Assembly: GCF_000832305.1 (NCBI RefSeq) | Contig: NZ_CP010536.1 | Span: forward strand, 2,976,001 to 3,040,000 | DNA length: 64,000 nucleotides | Direction of reading: 5' to 3' | DNA from: Cupriavidus basilensis | GTDB taxonomy: Bacteria > Pseudomonadota > Gammaproteobacteria > Burkholderiales > Burkholderiaceae | In this document: one piece after another, positions 1 through 8,739 of the stretch | How the letters are laid out: every line of letters starts with the position of its first letter | How positions within the stretch are numbered: the first letter of the stretch is position 1 | Position numbers and translations under genes: made by a program | Notes under the pieces: model-generated | Told to the model about the DNA's origin: nothing | Seen by the model: only the letters and a program-made list of their open reading frames with translations | Database searches by the model: none

Positions 1-472
1 GCGGCTCGTCGAGCAGCATCAGTGGCGCGCCCTTGGCCAGCGCGCGTGCCAGCGCCACGCGCTGCTGCTGCCCGCCGGAGAGCTCGGCGGGAAAGCGCTC
101 GAGCAGGTGCTCGATATGCAGGCGGGTGGCCAGCGCCCTCACTTGTCCATCGATATCCCTGGAACGCCGCAGTTTGAGCGGCGAAGCAATATTGTCGAAG
201 ACGGTCATCGACGGGTAGTTGATGAACTGCTGGTAGACCATCGAGACGTTGCGCTCGCGCACCGGCATGCCGGTCACGTCGATGCCGTCCACCTCGACAC
301 GCCCGGCACTGGGCCGGTCCAGCCCCGCCATGACCCGCATCAGCGAAGTCTTGCCGGCCTGGGTGGCACCTAGCAGGATGGTCACCGCGCCCGGCACGGG
401 CGTCAGCGACATGGGATATAGATACGCCTGCGAGCCTGCTTGCTGGGCGATGCCTTCCAATCTGAGCTGCAT
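1..472 (-). CDS. glpS: Glycerol ABC transporter ATP-binding protein, GlpS-like (3' part outside window)
   Basis: This is the N-terminal 157 residues of an ABC transporter ATPase, read leftward and cut by the window edge. Visible motifs are Walker A GATQAGKTS (residues 35-43), the Q-loop YQQF (about 80-83), the ABC signature LSGGQQQ (131-137) and Walker B ending in LLDEP. The ATPase would energise uptake of a small polyol across the inner membrane. The unusual Walker A with an internal Q, together with glpR, glpK and glpD next door, fits the GlpS subunit of the GlpSTPQV glycerol importer known from rhizobia; UgpC for glycerol 3-phosphate is the main alternative. It diverges from glpR across a 156-bp promoter region. 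Confidence 0.8.
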   Translation of the reverse strand, partial: MQLRLEGIAQQAGSQAYLYPMSLTPVPGAVTILLGATQAGKTSLMRVMAGLDRPSAGRVEVDGIDVTGMPVRERNVSMVYQQFINYPSMTVFDNIASPLKLRRSRDIDGQVRALATRLHIEHLLERFPAELSGGQQQRVALARALAKGAPLMLLDEP

Positions 473-544
473 CGAGTCTCCGATTCCGAATGCCACACAC
501 ATCACATTTATTGCAATGATGCAAACGCACAAATCCTTGCTTCC

Positions 545-606
545 CGCTCGTTTTAGAGCAAAAACGAAAATAAAACAATCATGCACCGCATCATTTGTTT
601 TCGTTT
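545..606. promoter_or_regulatory. Candidate GlpR operator half-sites between glpS-like gene and glpR
   Basis: The divergent intergenic region is far more AT-rich than its surroundings. It carries the inverted repeat TCGTTTT (548-554) / AAAACGA (561-567) and a further TTTTCGTTT (598-606) that mirrors AAACGAAAA (562-570). TTCG-type half-sites are typical of DeoR-family regulators. Binding by the adjacent GlpR is inferred from position and motif only. Confidence 0.45.
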
Positions 607-628
607 GTGTTTGAACTAGAATGCCGGC

Positions 629-1396
629 ATGACGCTAAATCCACGCCAGACCGCCCTGCTGGAAGAGGTTCGCAGCCAGGGCTTCGCTTCCATCGACGAA
701 CTTGCCCGCAAGTTCGGGGTGACCCTGCAAACCGTGCGCCGGGACGTCAACCTGCTGGCTGAAGCCGGCATGCTGGCGCGCTTTCACGGTGGCGTGCGGG
801 TGGAGGGCTCCACGGTGGAGAACATCGCCTATCGGCAGCGCCAGGGGCTCAATGCCGAAGGCAAGGCCCGCATTGCGCGCGCGGTGGCCAGCGCCGTGCC
901 CGAGGGTTGCTCGCTGATCCTGAACATCGGCACCACGGTCGAGGAAATCGCGCGCGAGCTCATGCATCACCGCGGCCTGCGCGTGATCACCAACAACCTG
1001 AACGTGGCGAGCATCCTGGCCGACAACCCCGATTGCGAAGTGATCGTCGCCGGCGGCGTGCTGCGCTCGCGCGACCGCGGCATCGTGGGCGAGGCCACGG
1101 TGGAGTTCATCAGCCAGTTCAAGGTGGATATCGGCCTGATCGGCATCTCGGGCATCGAGGCCGATGGCACGCTGCGCGATTACGATTTCCGCGAAGTGAA
1201 GGTGGCGCGGACCATCATCGAGCATTCGCGCGAAGTCTGGCTGGCGGCGGACGCCAGCAAGTTCAACCGGCAGGCCATGGTGGAACTGGCGCACGTCTCG
1301 GAGATCGACCGGCTCTTCACCGATGAGCCGTTGAAGCCGCCATTCGAGAGCATGCTGGAAGAAAGCGGAGTGCGCTGTGTGGTCGCGCAGGCCTGA
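629..1396 (+). CDS. glpR: DeoR-family glycerol regulon repressor GlpR
   Basis: A 255-residue DeoR-family regulator, close to the usual length of about 252. The N-terminal winged helix-turn-helix (about residues 6-56) has the family pattern with IDELARKFGV followed by TVRRDVNLL. The C-terminal part is the DeoR sugar-phosphate sensor domain, with a conserved NIGTT segment near residue 100 and NNLNVA near 122. Family members bind a phosphorylated ligand and release DNA; by context the ligand is glycerol 3-phosphate. The gene lies between the importer ATPase and glpK/glpD, and TTTTCGTTT sites lie just upstream, suggesting autoregulation. The start ATG follows the AT-rich leader directly; no strong Shine-Dalgarno is seen. 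Confidence 0.9.
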   Translation: MTLNPRQTALLEEVRSQGFASIDELARKFGVTLQTVRRDVNLLAEAGMLARFHGGVRVEGSTVENIAYRQRQGLNAEGKARIARAVASAVPEGCSLILNIGTTVEEIARELMHHRGLRVITNNLNVASILADNPDCEVIVAGGVLRSRDRGIVGEATVEFISQFKVDIGLIGISGIEADGTLRDYDFREVKVARTIIEHSREVWLAADASKFNRQAMVELAHVSEIDRLFTDEPLKPPFESMLEESGVRCVVAQA

Positions 1397-1511
1397 GGGC
1401 GGCCAGCCACGGCGCCGGCTCCCCCGCGGGCGAGGCGGCGCCGGCGCGACGGGCGCCGGGCACCTGGTGAAGGGTTTGCTTGAGGACTTGCTTGGGAGCT
1501 CGCCCGAAGTC

Positions 1512-2378
1512 TTACTTGAAGACGACGGTCTTGTGGCCGTTGAGCAGGATGCGGTGCTCGGCATGCCATTTGACGGCACGCGCCAGCGCCACGCACTCCA
1601 CGTCACGCCCCACCGCGGTGAGCTGCTCGGGATCCATGCTGTGGTCCACGCGCTCGATTTCCTGCTCGATGATCGGTCCTTCGTCCAGCGCCGCGGTCAC
1701 GTAGTGGGCGGTCGCGCCGATCAGCTTCACGCCACGGTCGTGCGCCTGATAGTAAGGCTTGGCGCCCTTGAAGCTGGGCAGGAACGAGTGATGGATATTG
1801 ATGGCGCGGCCGGCCAGCTTGCGGCACAGGTCGTCGGACAGCACCTGCATGTAGCGCGCCAGCACCACCAGGTCGATGTTCTGCTCGCGCACGATCTCGA
1901 ACACCTTGTTTTCTTGCGCGGCCTTCTGCTCAGCCGAGGCGTTCATCATCGGCAGATGGAAGAACGGGATATCGTACGACGCGGCAAGCTGGTAGAAATC
2001 GCGGTGGTTCGACACGATGGCGGCGATCTCCACCGGCAGGCCGCTGGCCTTGGCGCGGAACAGCAGATCGTTCAGGCAATGGCCGATCTTCGACACCATG
2101 ATCATCACGCGCGGCTTGACGCTGGCATCGAACAGGTCCCACTGCATGGCGAACTGATCGCCGATCGGCGCGAACGCGGTCTTCAGCGTGGCCAGGTCCG
2201 GGCCACCGGCGGCCGGGGTGAAATGCACCCGCATGAAGAAGCGGCCGGTGAACTCATCGCCGTACTGGTCGGAATCGACGATATTGCAGCCGTGCTGGAA
2301 CAGCAGGCCCGAGACGGCATGGACGATGCCCGGCTGGTCCGGGCAGGAAATGGTGAGAATGAATCCGGTATTGCTCAT
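1512..2378 (-). CDS. purU: Formyltetrahydrofolate deformylase
   Basis: The product (288 aa) hydrolyses 10-formyltetrahydrofolate to formate and tetrahydrofolate, balancing one-carbon pools and supplying formate for purine synthesis. An N-terminal ACT domain (about residues 5-80, beginning ILTISCPDQPG) precedes a formyltransferase-fold catalytic domain. The latter shows IVSNHRDF near 121, INIHHSFLPSFKG (194-206) and HYVTAALDEGP with Asp232, matching the Asn-His-Asp catalytic set of the family. Length is normal. It lies 29 bp downstream of the Nudix gene on the same strand, so the two are probably cotranscribed. Confidence 0.95.
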   Translation of the reverse strand: MSNTGFILTISCPDQPGIVHAVSGLLFQHGCNIVDSDQYGDEFTGRFFMRVHFTPAAGGPDLATLKTAFAPIGDQFAMQWDLFDASVKPRVMIMVSKIGHCLNDLLFRAKASGLPVEIAAIVSNHRDFYQLAASYDIPFFHLPMMNASAEQKAAQENKVFEIVREQNIDLVVLARYMQVLSDDLCRKLAGRAINIHHSFLPSFKGAKPYYQAHDRGVKLIGATAHYVTAALDEGPIIEQEIERVDHSMDPEQLTAVGRDVECVALARAVKWHAEHRILLNGHKTVVFK

Positions 2379-2407
2379 CGTGTGTGGTTTTGTCTAGTGC
2401 GCGCCGA

Positions 2408-3274
2408 TCAAGGGCGGGGGATGCCAGGGGCGCTCCAGCCACGGCGATTGAGCGCATCCAGCGTCACCAGGGTCGCGTCGACCGTCATGGCGCCATCCGC
2501 CATGATAGCAAGCAATGCCTCCGGCTCGATACGGCGGTGCTCGGCCACCTCGCCGTCGCGGTTATGCGGCACGAAATCCGGCGGCAGCAACAGGTCGTAC
2601 ACGTACACGGCCTCCCACTGCACGCCCTCGGGGATTTCACGCAGCACTTCGATCACGCCATGCGCCTCGGCGCGCTGCGCCAGCACGGGCGCAATGCCTG
2701 ACTCCTCGTCGCACTCGCGCACCAGCGTGGCAAGCGGATCACTGCCGTGCGGCATGCCGCCAGCCACCAGGTTGTCCCACATGCCGGGGTCGACCGCCTT
2801 GGCGGCGCTGCGCCGTGAAATCCACAGCGCACGCGCGCCGGCAATGACGCCGTTCATGTGCGAGGCAAAGGTCAGCAGCCCGAGAAAGCGCGCGGCTGCG
2901 CGCTCGATCACCGCGAACGCCGGCGCCGCGAGTGCCGGCGTAACGGCGAACAGTTCGTCGCGCCAGCCGCGCACATGGCCCGCATCCGCCAGCCAGTGCG
3001 CCAGCACCTTCAGCGCCGCGCTGCGCGCGCAAGCATCGCCGCAATCCGGCAGCAGCGCCACGCTGCCATCGCGCGGCTCGCCCAGCACGCCCGGCACCGT
3101 ATCCTGCGCGCGCAGGATCTGCGCATGCGCGCGCGGCAGCCAGCCCACCTGGCGGCCTGCCACGGTCAGCCGCAAATGCGCGCCGGCATCGAAACGGCTG
3201 CGCGCCGCCAGCGAGGCGGCAACGCGGGACACGACGGGGTTCTGGCTGGCGCTATCGGGCAAGGTATCGGACAT
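2408..3274 (-). CDS. Nudix hydrolase with DUF4743-type N-terminal domain
   Basis: A 288-residue protein with an N-terminal DUF4743-like region and a C-terminal Nudix fold. The Nudix box is visible at GGMPHGS followed by RECDEESGI; the Glu normally found after the G-x5 stretch is replaced by Ser, while the REx2EE metal-binding core is intact. Proteins of this architecture resemble the Nudix half of yeast thiamine pyrophosphokinase Tnr3 and are thought to act on oxidised or damaged thiamine diphosphate; that substrate is inference here. The ATG at 3274 is chosen because the alignable protein begins there; the much longer open frame to 5164 runs antisense to glpK. Confidence 0.8.
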   Translation of the reverse strand: MSDTLPDSASQNPVVSRVAASLAARSRFDAGAHLRLTVAGRQVGWLPRAHAQILRAQDTVPGVLGEPRDGSVALLPDCGDACARSAALKVLAHWLADAGHVRGWRDELFAVTPALAAPAFAVIERAAARFLGLLTFASHMNGVIAGARALWISRRSAAKAVDPGMWDNLVAGGMPHGSDPLATLVRECDEESGIAPVLAQRAEAHGVIEVLREIPEGVQWEAVYVYDLLLPPDFVPHNRDGEVAEHRRIEPEALLAIMADGAMTVDATLVTLDALNRRGWSAPGIPRP

Positions 3275-3364
3275 GAAGGATCCCGGCGGCCGGCAAGGCA
3301 CGCCTGCAATGGTCAAAGCAATGGTTAATGTAGTGGCAATAGCAGTCAAACCAGGACAAGACGC

Positions 3365-4927
3365 ATGAAGCAAACCCAGCCTTCGGGCCTGCCGCAATTC
3401 GTGCTGGCGCTCGACCAGGGCACCAGCAGCTCGCGCGCGATCCTGTTCGATCACGCCGGCAACGTGGCGCGGGTCGCGCAGCGCGAATTCCGCCAATATT
3501 ACCCGCACCCCGGCCACGTCGAGCACGATCCCTACGAGATCTGGCAGTCGCAGCTGGCGGTGGCGCACGAGGTGCTGAACGACGCCGGCGTCGCGGCCAG
3601 CCAGGTGAGCGCCATCGGCATCACCAACCAGCGCGAGACCACCGTGCTGTGGGACCGCCAGACCGGCGAGCCCATCGGCCGCGCGCTGGTCTGGCAGGAT
3701 CGCCGCACCGCGCCGATGTGCGAGGCGCTGCAGGCCGACGGCCACGGCGAGCTGTTCCGCGACAAGACCGGACTGATCATCGACGCCTACTTCTCCGGCA
3801 CCAAGCTGCGCTGGATGCTCGACAACACCGAAGGCGCGCGCGAACGCGCGGCGCGTGGCGAGCTGGCGTTCGGCACGGTCGACAGCTGGCTGATCTGGCA
3901 GCTGACGGACGGCAAGCGCCATGTTACCGATGTCTCCAACGCGTCGCGCACGATGCTGTTCAACATCCACGCCTTCCAGTGGGATGATGACCTGCTCGAC
4001 CTGCTGGACATCCCGCGCAGCTTGTTGCCCGAGGTGGTGCCCTCCAGCGGCGAGGTGGCGCGCACGGCGCTGCGGCTGTTTGGCGCGGAAATCCCCATTG
4101 CCGGCATCGCCGGGGACCAGCAGGCCGCCACCTACGGCCAGGCCTGCCTGTCCCCGGGCATGGCCAAGAATACCTACGGCACGGGCTGCTTCCTGCTGAT
4201 GAACACGGGCTCGCAGCCGGTCACTTCGCACAATCGCCTGCTCACCACCATCGGCTGGCAACTGGGCGGCACCACGCCGCCCGCCAGCCGCACGCAGTAT
4301 TGCCTGGAAGGCGGCGTGTTCATGGGTGGCGCCACCATCCAGTGGCTGCGCGACGGGCTGCAGATCATCAACAGTGCGCCCGAGGTGGAGCCGCTGGCGC
4401 GCCAGTGCGACGACACCGAAGGCGTGGTGCTGGTGCCGGCCTTTGCCGGCCTCGGCGCACCGCACTGGGACCCGTTCGCGCGCGGCACGCTGGTCGGCCT
4501 GACCCGCGGCACCGGACGAGCGCACATTGCACGCGCCGCGCTGGAGTCGATCGCGCTGCAGAGCGTGGACGTGCTGGACGCCATGCAGAAGGATGCCGGC
4601 ATCTCGCTGGCCGAACTGCGCGTGGACGGTGGCGCATCGCGCAGCGACCTGCTGATGCAGATGCAGGCCGACCTGCTTGGCACGGCCGTGGTTCGCCCGC
4701 GCGTGACCGAGACCACCGCGCTTGGCGCGGCCTACCTGGCGGGACTGGCCACCGGCTACTGGAGCGGCGAGGACGAGATCGCCAGCCAGTGGCAGATGGA
4801 GCATCGCTTCGAGCCCAACCTTAGCGCCGACGCGCGCGCGTACCGGCTCTGGCGCTGGCATCGCGCGGTAGAGCGCGCACGCGACTGGGCGCGGGAAGAT
4901 GGCGCGCCACCGCACTCGGCGAACTGA
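3365..4927 (+). CDS. glpK: Glycerol kinase
   Basis: A 520-residue FGGY-family kinase that phosphorylates glycerol with ATP to sn-glycerol 3-phosphate in the cytoplasm. The N-terminal phosphate-binding segment [10 protein letters not shown] (residues 17-26), the Arg-Glu-containing substrate loop NQRETTVLW, the FGGY signature beginning [11 protein letters not shown] and the C-terminal [18 protein letters not shown] motif are all present. Length is slightly above the usual 500. It is followed by glpD after a spacer holding an octamer tandem repeat, and preceded by an opposite-strand Nudix gene 90 bp away, so its promoter must lie in or near that 90 bp. Confidence 0.97.
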   Translation: MKQTQPSGLPQFVLALDQGTSSSRAILFDHAGNVARVAQREFRQYYPHPGHVEHDPYEIWQSQLAVAHEVLNDAGVAASQVSAIGITNQRETTVLWDRQTGEPIGRALVWQDRRTAPMCEALQADGHGELFRDKTGLIIDAYFSGTKLRWMLDNTEGARERAARGELAFGTVDSWLIWQLTDGKRHVTDVSNASRTMLFNIHAFQWDDDLLDLLDIPRSLLPEVVPSSGEVARTALRLFGAEIPIAGIAGDQQAATYGQACLSPGMAKNTYGTGCFLLMNTGSQPVTSHNRLLTTIGWQLGGTTPPASRTQYCLEGGVFMGGATIQWLRDGLQIINSAPEVEPLARQCDDTEGVVLVPAFAGLGAPHWDPFARGTLVGLTRGTGRAHIARAALESIALQSVDVLDAMQKDAGISLAELRVDGGASRSDLLMQMQADLLGTAVVRPRVTETTALGAAYLAGLATGYWSGEDEIASQWQMEHRFEPNLSADARAYRLWRWHRAVERARDWAREDGAPPHSAN

Positions 4928-4961
4928 GCGCGGGCTGAGCGCAGCGCACGAGCCACACAAG

Positions 4962-5001
4962 ACAAGTACACAAGTACGCAAGTACGCAAGTACGCAAGTA
5001 C
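4962..5001. repeat. Five tandem copies of an 8-bp unit [AG]CAAGTAC
   Basis: Two ACAAGTAC units followed by three GCAAGTAC units run without interruption between the glpK stop and the glpD start. The array lies in non-coding DNA, 45 bp before the glpD ATG. Its size is a short tandem repeat that could vary by slippage and so change the glpK-glpD spacer. Confidence 0.9.
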
Positions 5002-5045
5002 ATACGAGCAACACCGCGACACGCATTCGCACCAAACAAGGAATC

Positions 5046-6650
5046 ATGCAGACACTGCACACCCCCATCCTGCCGCCCGAGCGCGCCACCCTGCTCGCCA
5101 CCCTCGAGCGCGAGCCGAAGTGGGATGTCATCGTCATCGGCGGCGGCGCCACCGGCCTGGGCACGGCGGTGGACGCCGCCTCGCGCGGCTACCGCACGCT
5201 GCTGGTGGAAGCCGCCGACTTCGCCAAGGGCACCTCCAGCAAGGCCACCAAGCTGGTTCACGGCGGCGTGCGCTACCTCGCGCAGGGCAATATCAGCCTG
5301 GTGCGCGAGGCGCTGCATGAGCGTGGCCTGCTAGCCCGCAACGCGCCGCACCTGGTGTGGCCGCTCGGCTTCGTGGTGCCGGCCTACCAGTTGTTCGACC
5401 AGCCCTTCTACGGCATCGGCCTGAAGCTATACGACATGCTGGCCGGCGGCCTCAACCTGTCCGGCAGCCGCTGGCTCAACCACCGCGAAACCCTGGCGGC
5501 GGCGCCGACCCTGGCCGAGCACGTGGGCGGGCGGCCCCTGCGCGGCGGCAACCTGTATTTCGACGGGCAGTTCGACGATGCCCGCCTGGCCATCGCGCTG
5601 ATGCGCACGCTGTTCGACGTAGGCGGCACGGCCATCAACTACCTGCGCGTGAGCGGGCTGTCGCAGCGCAACGGGGTAATCGACGGCGTTACCGTGCAGG
5701 ACGTGCTGGGCGACGCCAGCTTCGACCTGAAGGCGTCCTGCGTGATCAACGCCACCGGCGTGTGGGTCGATGCCGTGCGCCAGATGGAAGACGGCCAGGC
5801 CCGCAGCATGGTGGCCCCCAGCCAGGGCGTGCACCTGACCTTGCCGCGCAGCTTCCTGCCCGGCGACCGTGCCATCCTGATCCCCAAGACCGATGACGGC
5901 CGTGTGCTCTTCGTCGTACCCTGGAACGGCCACACCATCATCGGCACCACCGACACCCCACGCAAGGACCTGCCGCTGGAGCCGCGCGCCGGTGCCGACG
6001 ATGTCGATTTCATCCTGGAGACCGCCACGCGCTACCTGTCGCGCGCGCCAACCCGCGCCGATGTGACCAGCGTCTGGGCCGGCCTGCGCCCGCTGGTCAA
6101 GGCCACCGGCGAAGCCTCCACCGCCTCGCTCTCGCGCGAGCACACCATCCTGGTATCCAAGGCCGGCCTGATCACCGTCACCGGCGGCAAGTGGACCACC
6201 TACCGCAAGATGGCCGAGGACGTGGTGGGCACGGCCATCCAGCGCCAGATGCTGCCGGCCGCGCCCTGCGTGACGGCGGATCTGCCGCTGCACGGCGCGC
6301 AAGGCTTGCCCGCTAACCTGCCCGCGCCCGGCAGCGGCTCGCCGGACCGTTACTACGGCAACGAGGCCGGCATGCTGCACACGCTGCCCGGCAACGACGA
6401 AATGCTGGTGCCCGGCGCCGGGCTGACCGCCGCCCATGTGCGCTTTGCCGCTCGCTTCGAACTGGCTCGGCGAGTCGAGGACGTGCTGGCGCGACGCAAT
6501 CGCGCCCTGTTCCTGGAAGCCAGCGCCGCGAGCGCGGCAGCGCCGCGGGTGGCCGAGATCCTGGCCGAGGAGCACGGGCACGACGCCGCCTGGCAAGCGG
6601 CCGAGGTAGCCAGCTTCCGCGAGCTAGCAAGCGGCTATATGCTGGCGTGA
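5046..6650 (+). CDS. glpD: Aerobic glycerol-3-phosphate dehydrogenase
   Basis: A 534-residue FAD-dependent, membrane-associated dehydrogenase oxidising sn-glycerol 3-phosphate to dihydroxyacetone phosphate with electrons passed to quinone. The dinucleotide-binding motif IGGGATGLG is at residues 31-39, followed by the conserved TSSKATKLVHGGVRYL segment; the DAO domain and a C-terminal DAO_C-like region follow. The ATG at 5046 is preceded by AAGGA at 5-6 nt and matches the family start; the open frame extends upstream through the octamer repeat but is not needed. It completes the glycerol pathway begun by glpK. Its stop overlaps the GTG of the next gene. Confidence 0.97.
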   Translation: MQTLHTPILPPERATLLATLEREPKWDVIVIGGGATGLGTAVDAASRGYRTLLVEAADFAKGTSSKATKLVHGGVRYLAQGNISLVREALHERGLLARNAPHLVWPLGFVVPAYQLFDQPFYGIGLKLYDMLAGGLNLSGSRWLNHRETLAAAPTLAEHVGGRPLRGGNLYFDGQFDDARLAIALMRTLFDVGGTAINYLRVSGLSQRNGVIDGVTVQDVLGDASFDLKASCVINATGVWVDAVRQMEDGQARSMVAPSQGVHLTLPRSFLPGDRAILIPKTDDGRVLFVVPWNGHTIIGTTDTPRKDLPLEPRAGADDVDFILETATRYLSRAPTRADVTSVWAGLRPLVKATGEASTASLSREHTILVSKAGLITVTGGKWTTYRKMAEDVVGTAIQRQMLPAAPCVTADLPLHGAQGLPANLPAPGSGSPDRYYGNEAGMLHTLPGNDEMLVPGAGLTAAHVRFAARFELARRVEDVLARRNRALFLEASAASAAAPRVAEILAEEHGHDAAWQAAEVASFRELASGYMLA

Positions 6651-7039
6651 GCGGCAATCGGCAACAGCGATGCCACCCGGCCGCGCATCGCTTCACTGCC
6701 TGCGCCATCGCCGCCGCCGTCGGCCTGGCCGTTGCCCCCGCCATGGCCAGGCCCGGCATCGACGGCATGCGCTTCGACCCGCCCCGTACCGTGCGCTACC
6801 AGTGCGACGACGGCAAGCAGGTCACAGCGCGCTATTTCAACAGCACCGACAACCAGATCGCCATCCTGCGGCTGGATGGCAAGCCGCTGCTCTTTGCCAG
6901 CGTGCTGGCCGGCTCGGGCGCCCGCTATGCGCATGGCGCCTATCTGTGGATCACCAAGGGCGACGAAGGCATGCTGCAGGATCTGACCAGGGGCGAGAGC
7001 GCCCCGCCGGCCTACGCCAACTGCCACGCGGCGAAATAG
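6647..7039 (+). CDS. MliC-family C-type lysozyme inhibitor (periplasmic)
   Basis: A 130-residue exported protein. Residues about 14-35 form a signal peptide ending AMA. The mature part carries the MliC beta-barrel pattern: YQCDDGKQVTARYFN near the start, LDGKPLLFASVLAGSGARY in the middle, and a final Cys (NCH) that could pair with the first. Family members block host or competitor C-type lysozyme at the cell wall. There is no lipobox, so it is a soluble PliC-like form rather than lipid-anchored MliC. The GTG start overlaps the glpD TGA (GTGA), implying translational coupling to glycerol-3-phosphate dehydrogenase, an unexpected partner. Confidence 0.75.
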   Translation: MSGNRQQRCHPAAHRFTACAIAAAVGLAVAPAMARPGIDGMRFDPPRTVRYQCDDGKQVTARYFNSTDNQIAILRLDGKPLLFASVLAGSGARYAHGAYLWITKGDEGMLQDLTRGESAPPAYANCHAAK

Positions 7040-7148
7040 GGCTTCGGAGCAGCGCCCAGGCGGCGTCCAGGCGGGTCATCGCCAGAACATTTTGGTGCTT
7101 GCGCCCTGGCCGAGCGATAATGCGGGTTATCGAATCAGGGAGAACACC

Positions 7149-7535
7149 ATGGACGAGATTGATGATCTGTCCGATCTGCCGATGCCCCGCTTTATCTGGG
7201 GCTTCGCGATCTTCACGCCCAAGGGCGGCGAGGTCATGCATGACGAATTTGAATATCTGACCCACACCCGCGCGCCCCGCTTCACCTGCCGGGTGGTCGA
7301 ACTGGAAGACATGCCGGTCGACAGCGAGGAAAGCGGCATCGACGGGCGCATCGTGCATTACGACGAGCCCGGCCGCCTGTTCTACATCTCCGACGCCGGC
7401 ATCGCGCTGGTGAACTTTGAGCTGTTCGACAAAGTGCCGGAGAAGCAAAAGCTCAAGAAGATCTGCGACGAAGCCATCGAAAACTGGATGCTTCGCCGCG
7501 ATTTCCTCGACTCGGAAGAAGGCGAAGAGGACTGA
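7149..7535 (+). CDS. Conserved hypothetical acidic protein
   Basis: A 128-residue soluble protein of unknown function with no signal peptide or membrane segment. It is strongly acidic, starting MDEIDDLSDL and ending DSEEGEED, with a central beta-rich part (IWGFAIFTPKGGEV, RLFYISDAGIALVNFELF). I do not recognise a characterised family. The ATG at 7149 is preceded by AGGGAGA at good spacing, which favours it over the upstream GTG. It stands alone between the lysozyme inhibitor gene and a strong bidirectional terminator. Confidence 0.7.
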   Translation: MDEIDDLSDLPMPRFIWGFAIFTPKGGEVMHDEFEYLTHTRAPRFTCRVVELEDMPVDSEESGIDGRIVHYDEPGRLFYISDAGIALVNFELFDKVPEKQKLKKICDEAIENWMLRRDFLDSEEGEED

Positions 7536-7897
7536 GCGCCCTTTGCTCCACCCCGGGGGGATGACGGCCAGAAGGTTGTGATCCCCTGGAGCGGCCCCGG
7601 CGGCCGCTCCGTTCCCTCCGCCCTGGCGTGCCTCGCCGCGGGCAACCACACTGCCCCGCGTCTTTTCCTTCCCCGGCCCCGTCAGCCCAGTCCTACACCG
7701 CAAGCGGAAACCGCCGGACACCGTGCAAAAACGGCCATGCCTATAGCAAAAGCAAAACGGCAAAAGCAAAACGCCCGCTGAAACCCAGCGGGCGTTTTGC
7801 TTGCTTCTGTTTGCTACGGCCCCGCGCACCACACCGTTTGCGTGGACAAAAAGGCACAAACCAGTGCCTCATGCCCGCCCGGCCCGGCGCGCCGCAA
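7536..7897. other. Intergenic region, 362 bp, convergent genes
   Basis: This stretch separates two convergent genes. It holds the hairpin terminator listed separately and short A/C-rich repeats of AAAAGCAAAACG just before it. No further gene or RNA is recognised. Confidence 0.6.
7766..7803. terminator. Bidirectional rho-independent terminator
   Basis: A perfect 15-bp stem GCAAAACGCCCGCTG (7766-7780) / CAGCGGGCGTTTTGC (7786-7800) with a 5-nt loop and T- and A-rich flanks. It serves the rightward gene ending at 7535 and can serve the leftward gene ending at 7898. Confidence 0.85.
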
Positions 7898-8182
7898 TCA
7901 GGCTGCCGCGTCTTCCTGCGGCAGGCCGCGTTCCAGCGCTTCTTTCAGCAGGCCGCTCATGCCACCGGCATGTGCCGGTGCCAGTGCCTGCAGGCGCTTC
8001 ACCAGTTCGGCATCCAGCTTGCACGCAAACGGCACCAGGCCTTGCTCCTGGTCGAGCCGGCGCTGTTCGCGGCGATCAACCTTGGCCGGGCCGGTATCAC
8101 GGCCGGCACGGACTGCGGCGGACAGCTTCAGGCTGTTTGCGAGCTTCAACGCTTTGTTCTTTTCGAGGTCGGTTTTTTTCAC
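7898..8182 (-). CDS. Hypothetical small basic protein, ribbon-helix-helix-like
   Basis: A 94-residue protein of unknown function, starting with GTG at 8182 (VKKTDLEKNKALKL). It is Lys/Arg/Gln-rich in the first half, including DRREQRRLDQEQ, and ends in a helical part with LVPFACKLDAELVKRLQALA and MSGLLKEALERGL. The last segment resembles the beta strand plus two helices of small DNA-binding ribbon-helix-helix proteins; this is a weak inference. The open frame continues upstream to 8290, but the family-like sequence begins at the GTG. It probably ends at the terminator at 7766-7803. Confidence 0.6.
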   Translation of the reverse strand: MKKTDLEKNKALKLANSLKLSAAVRAGRDTGPAKVDRREQRRLDQEQGLVPFACKLDAELVKRLQALAPAHAGGMSGLLKEALERGLPQEDAAA

Positions 8183-8309
8183 GGCTTGTTCCGCTAGAGT
8201 CTGTCTGGGGCGGTATTGTACGCAGGTCGGCGAGAGAGCCTGCCTTTGCGTCGTGCACATGACGCAATGCATGCCTGGCCGGCACCGCATGGCGTCACCA
8301 CGCCAGCCC

Positions 8310-8537
8310 CTACCGCGCCTCCCTCACCTCGATCAGATCCGCCGCCACCCGCTCGATCTCCGCATAGACGGGAAGCACGTCGTCGGGGCCGGTGCATCCG
8401 ACACCGGTCGCGCTGGCTTCGTCCGCGCCCGGCGGATGAAAGACAAAGGCCATGCCTGGCTTCCACCTCGGATCGTTCTTCAGGCTTTCATTGAGGATGG
8501 CCAGGTACTGGCTGCGAGTGAACACGTGTTTTGACAT
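8310..8537 (-). CDS. Hypothetical small protein, 75 aa
   Basis: A short soluble protein without recognised domain. It begins MSKHVFTRSQYLAILNESL and contains WKPGMAFVFHPPG and a C-terminal helical stretch IERVAADLIEVREA. The start is well supported: the ATG at 8537 is preceded by GGAGGTGAAG, a near-ideal ribosome-binding site. It is cotranscribable with nothing obvious and faces the beta-lactamase-fold gene on the other strand. Confidence 0.6.
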   Translation of the reverse strand: MSKHVFTRSQYLAILNESLKNDPRWKPGMAFVFHPPGADEASATGVGCTGPDDVLPVYAEIERVAADLIEVREAR

Positions 8538-8739
8538 CTTCACCTCCGATGATTTGTCGGGATCGTAGCATGGCGCGCGGCCCGATTCGGGTGAGCCTCG
8601 ATTCACGCGCGCCAACCCGCATGCCATGATCGCCTTGCATTTGCCGCAATCGAGCCCTTCCCGATGCCACATCGGTGCCACACCGATGCCGCATCGATAA
8701 GACATTGCCAAGACAACGATAAGACAAAGGATGAGACAA

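Noticed and set aside
1377..3368. 663-residue rightward open frame
   Set aside because: It is antisense to purU and the Nudix gene, is Arg/His-rich and shows no domain; the opposite strand carries clear motifs.
4962..5001. Octamer array considered as a CRISPR
   Set aside because: Units are contiguous with no spacers and far too short.
3275..5164. Upstream extension of the Nudix gene across glpK
   Set aside because: It runs antisense to glpK and the octamer repeat; the Nudix protein aligns from the ATG at 3274.
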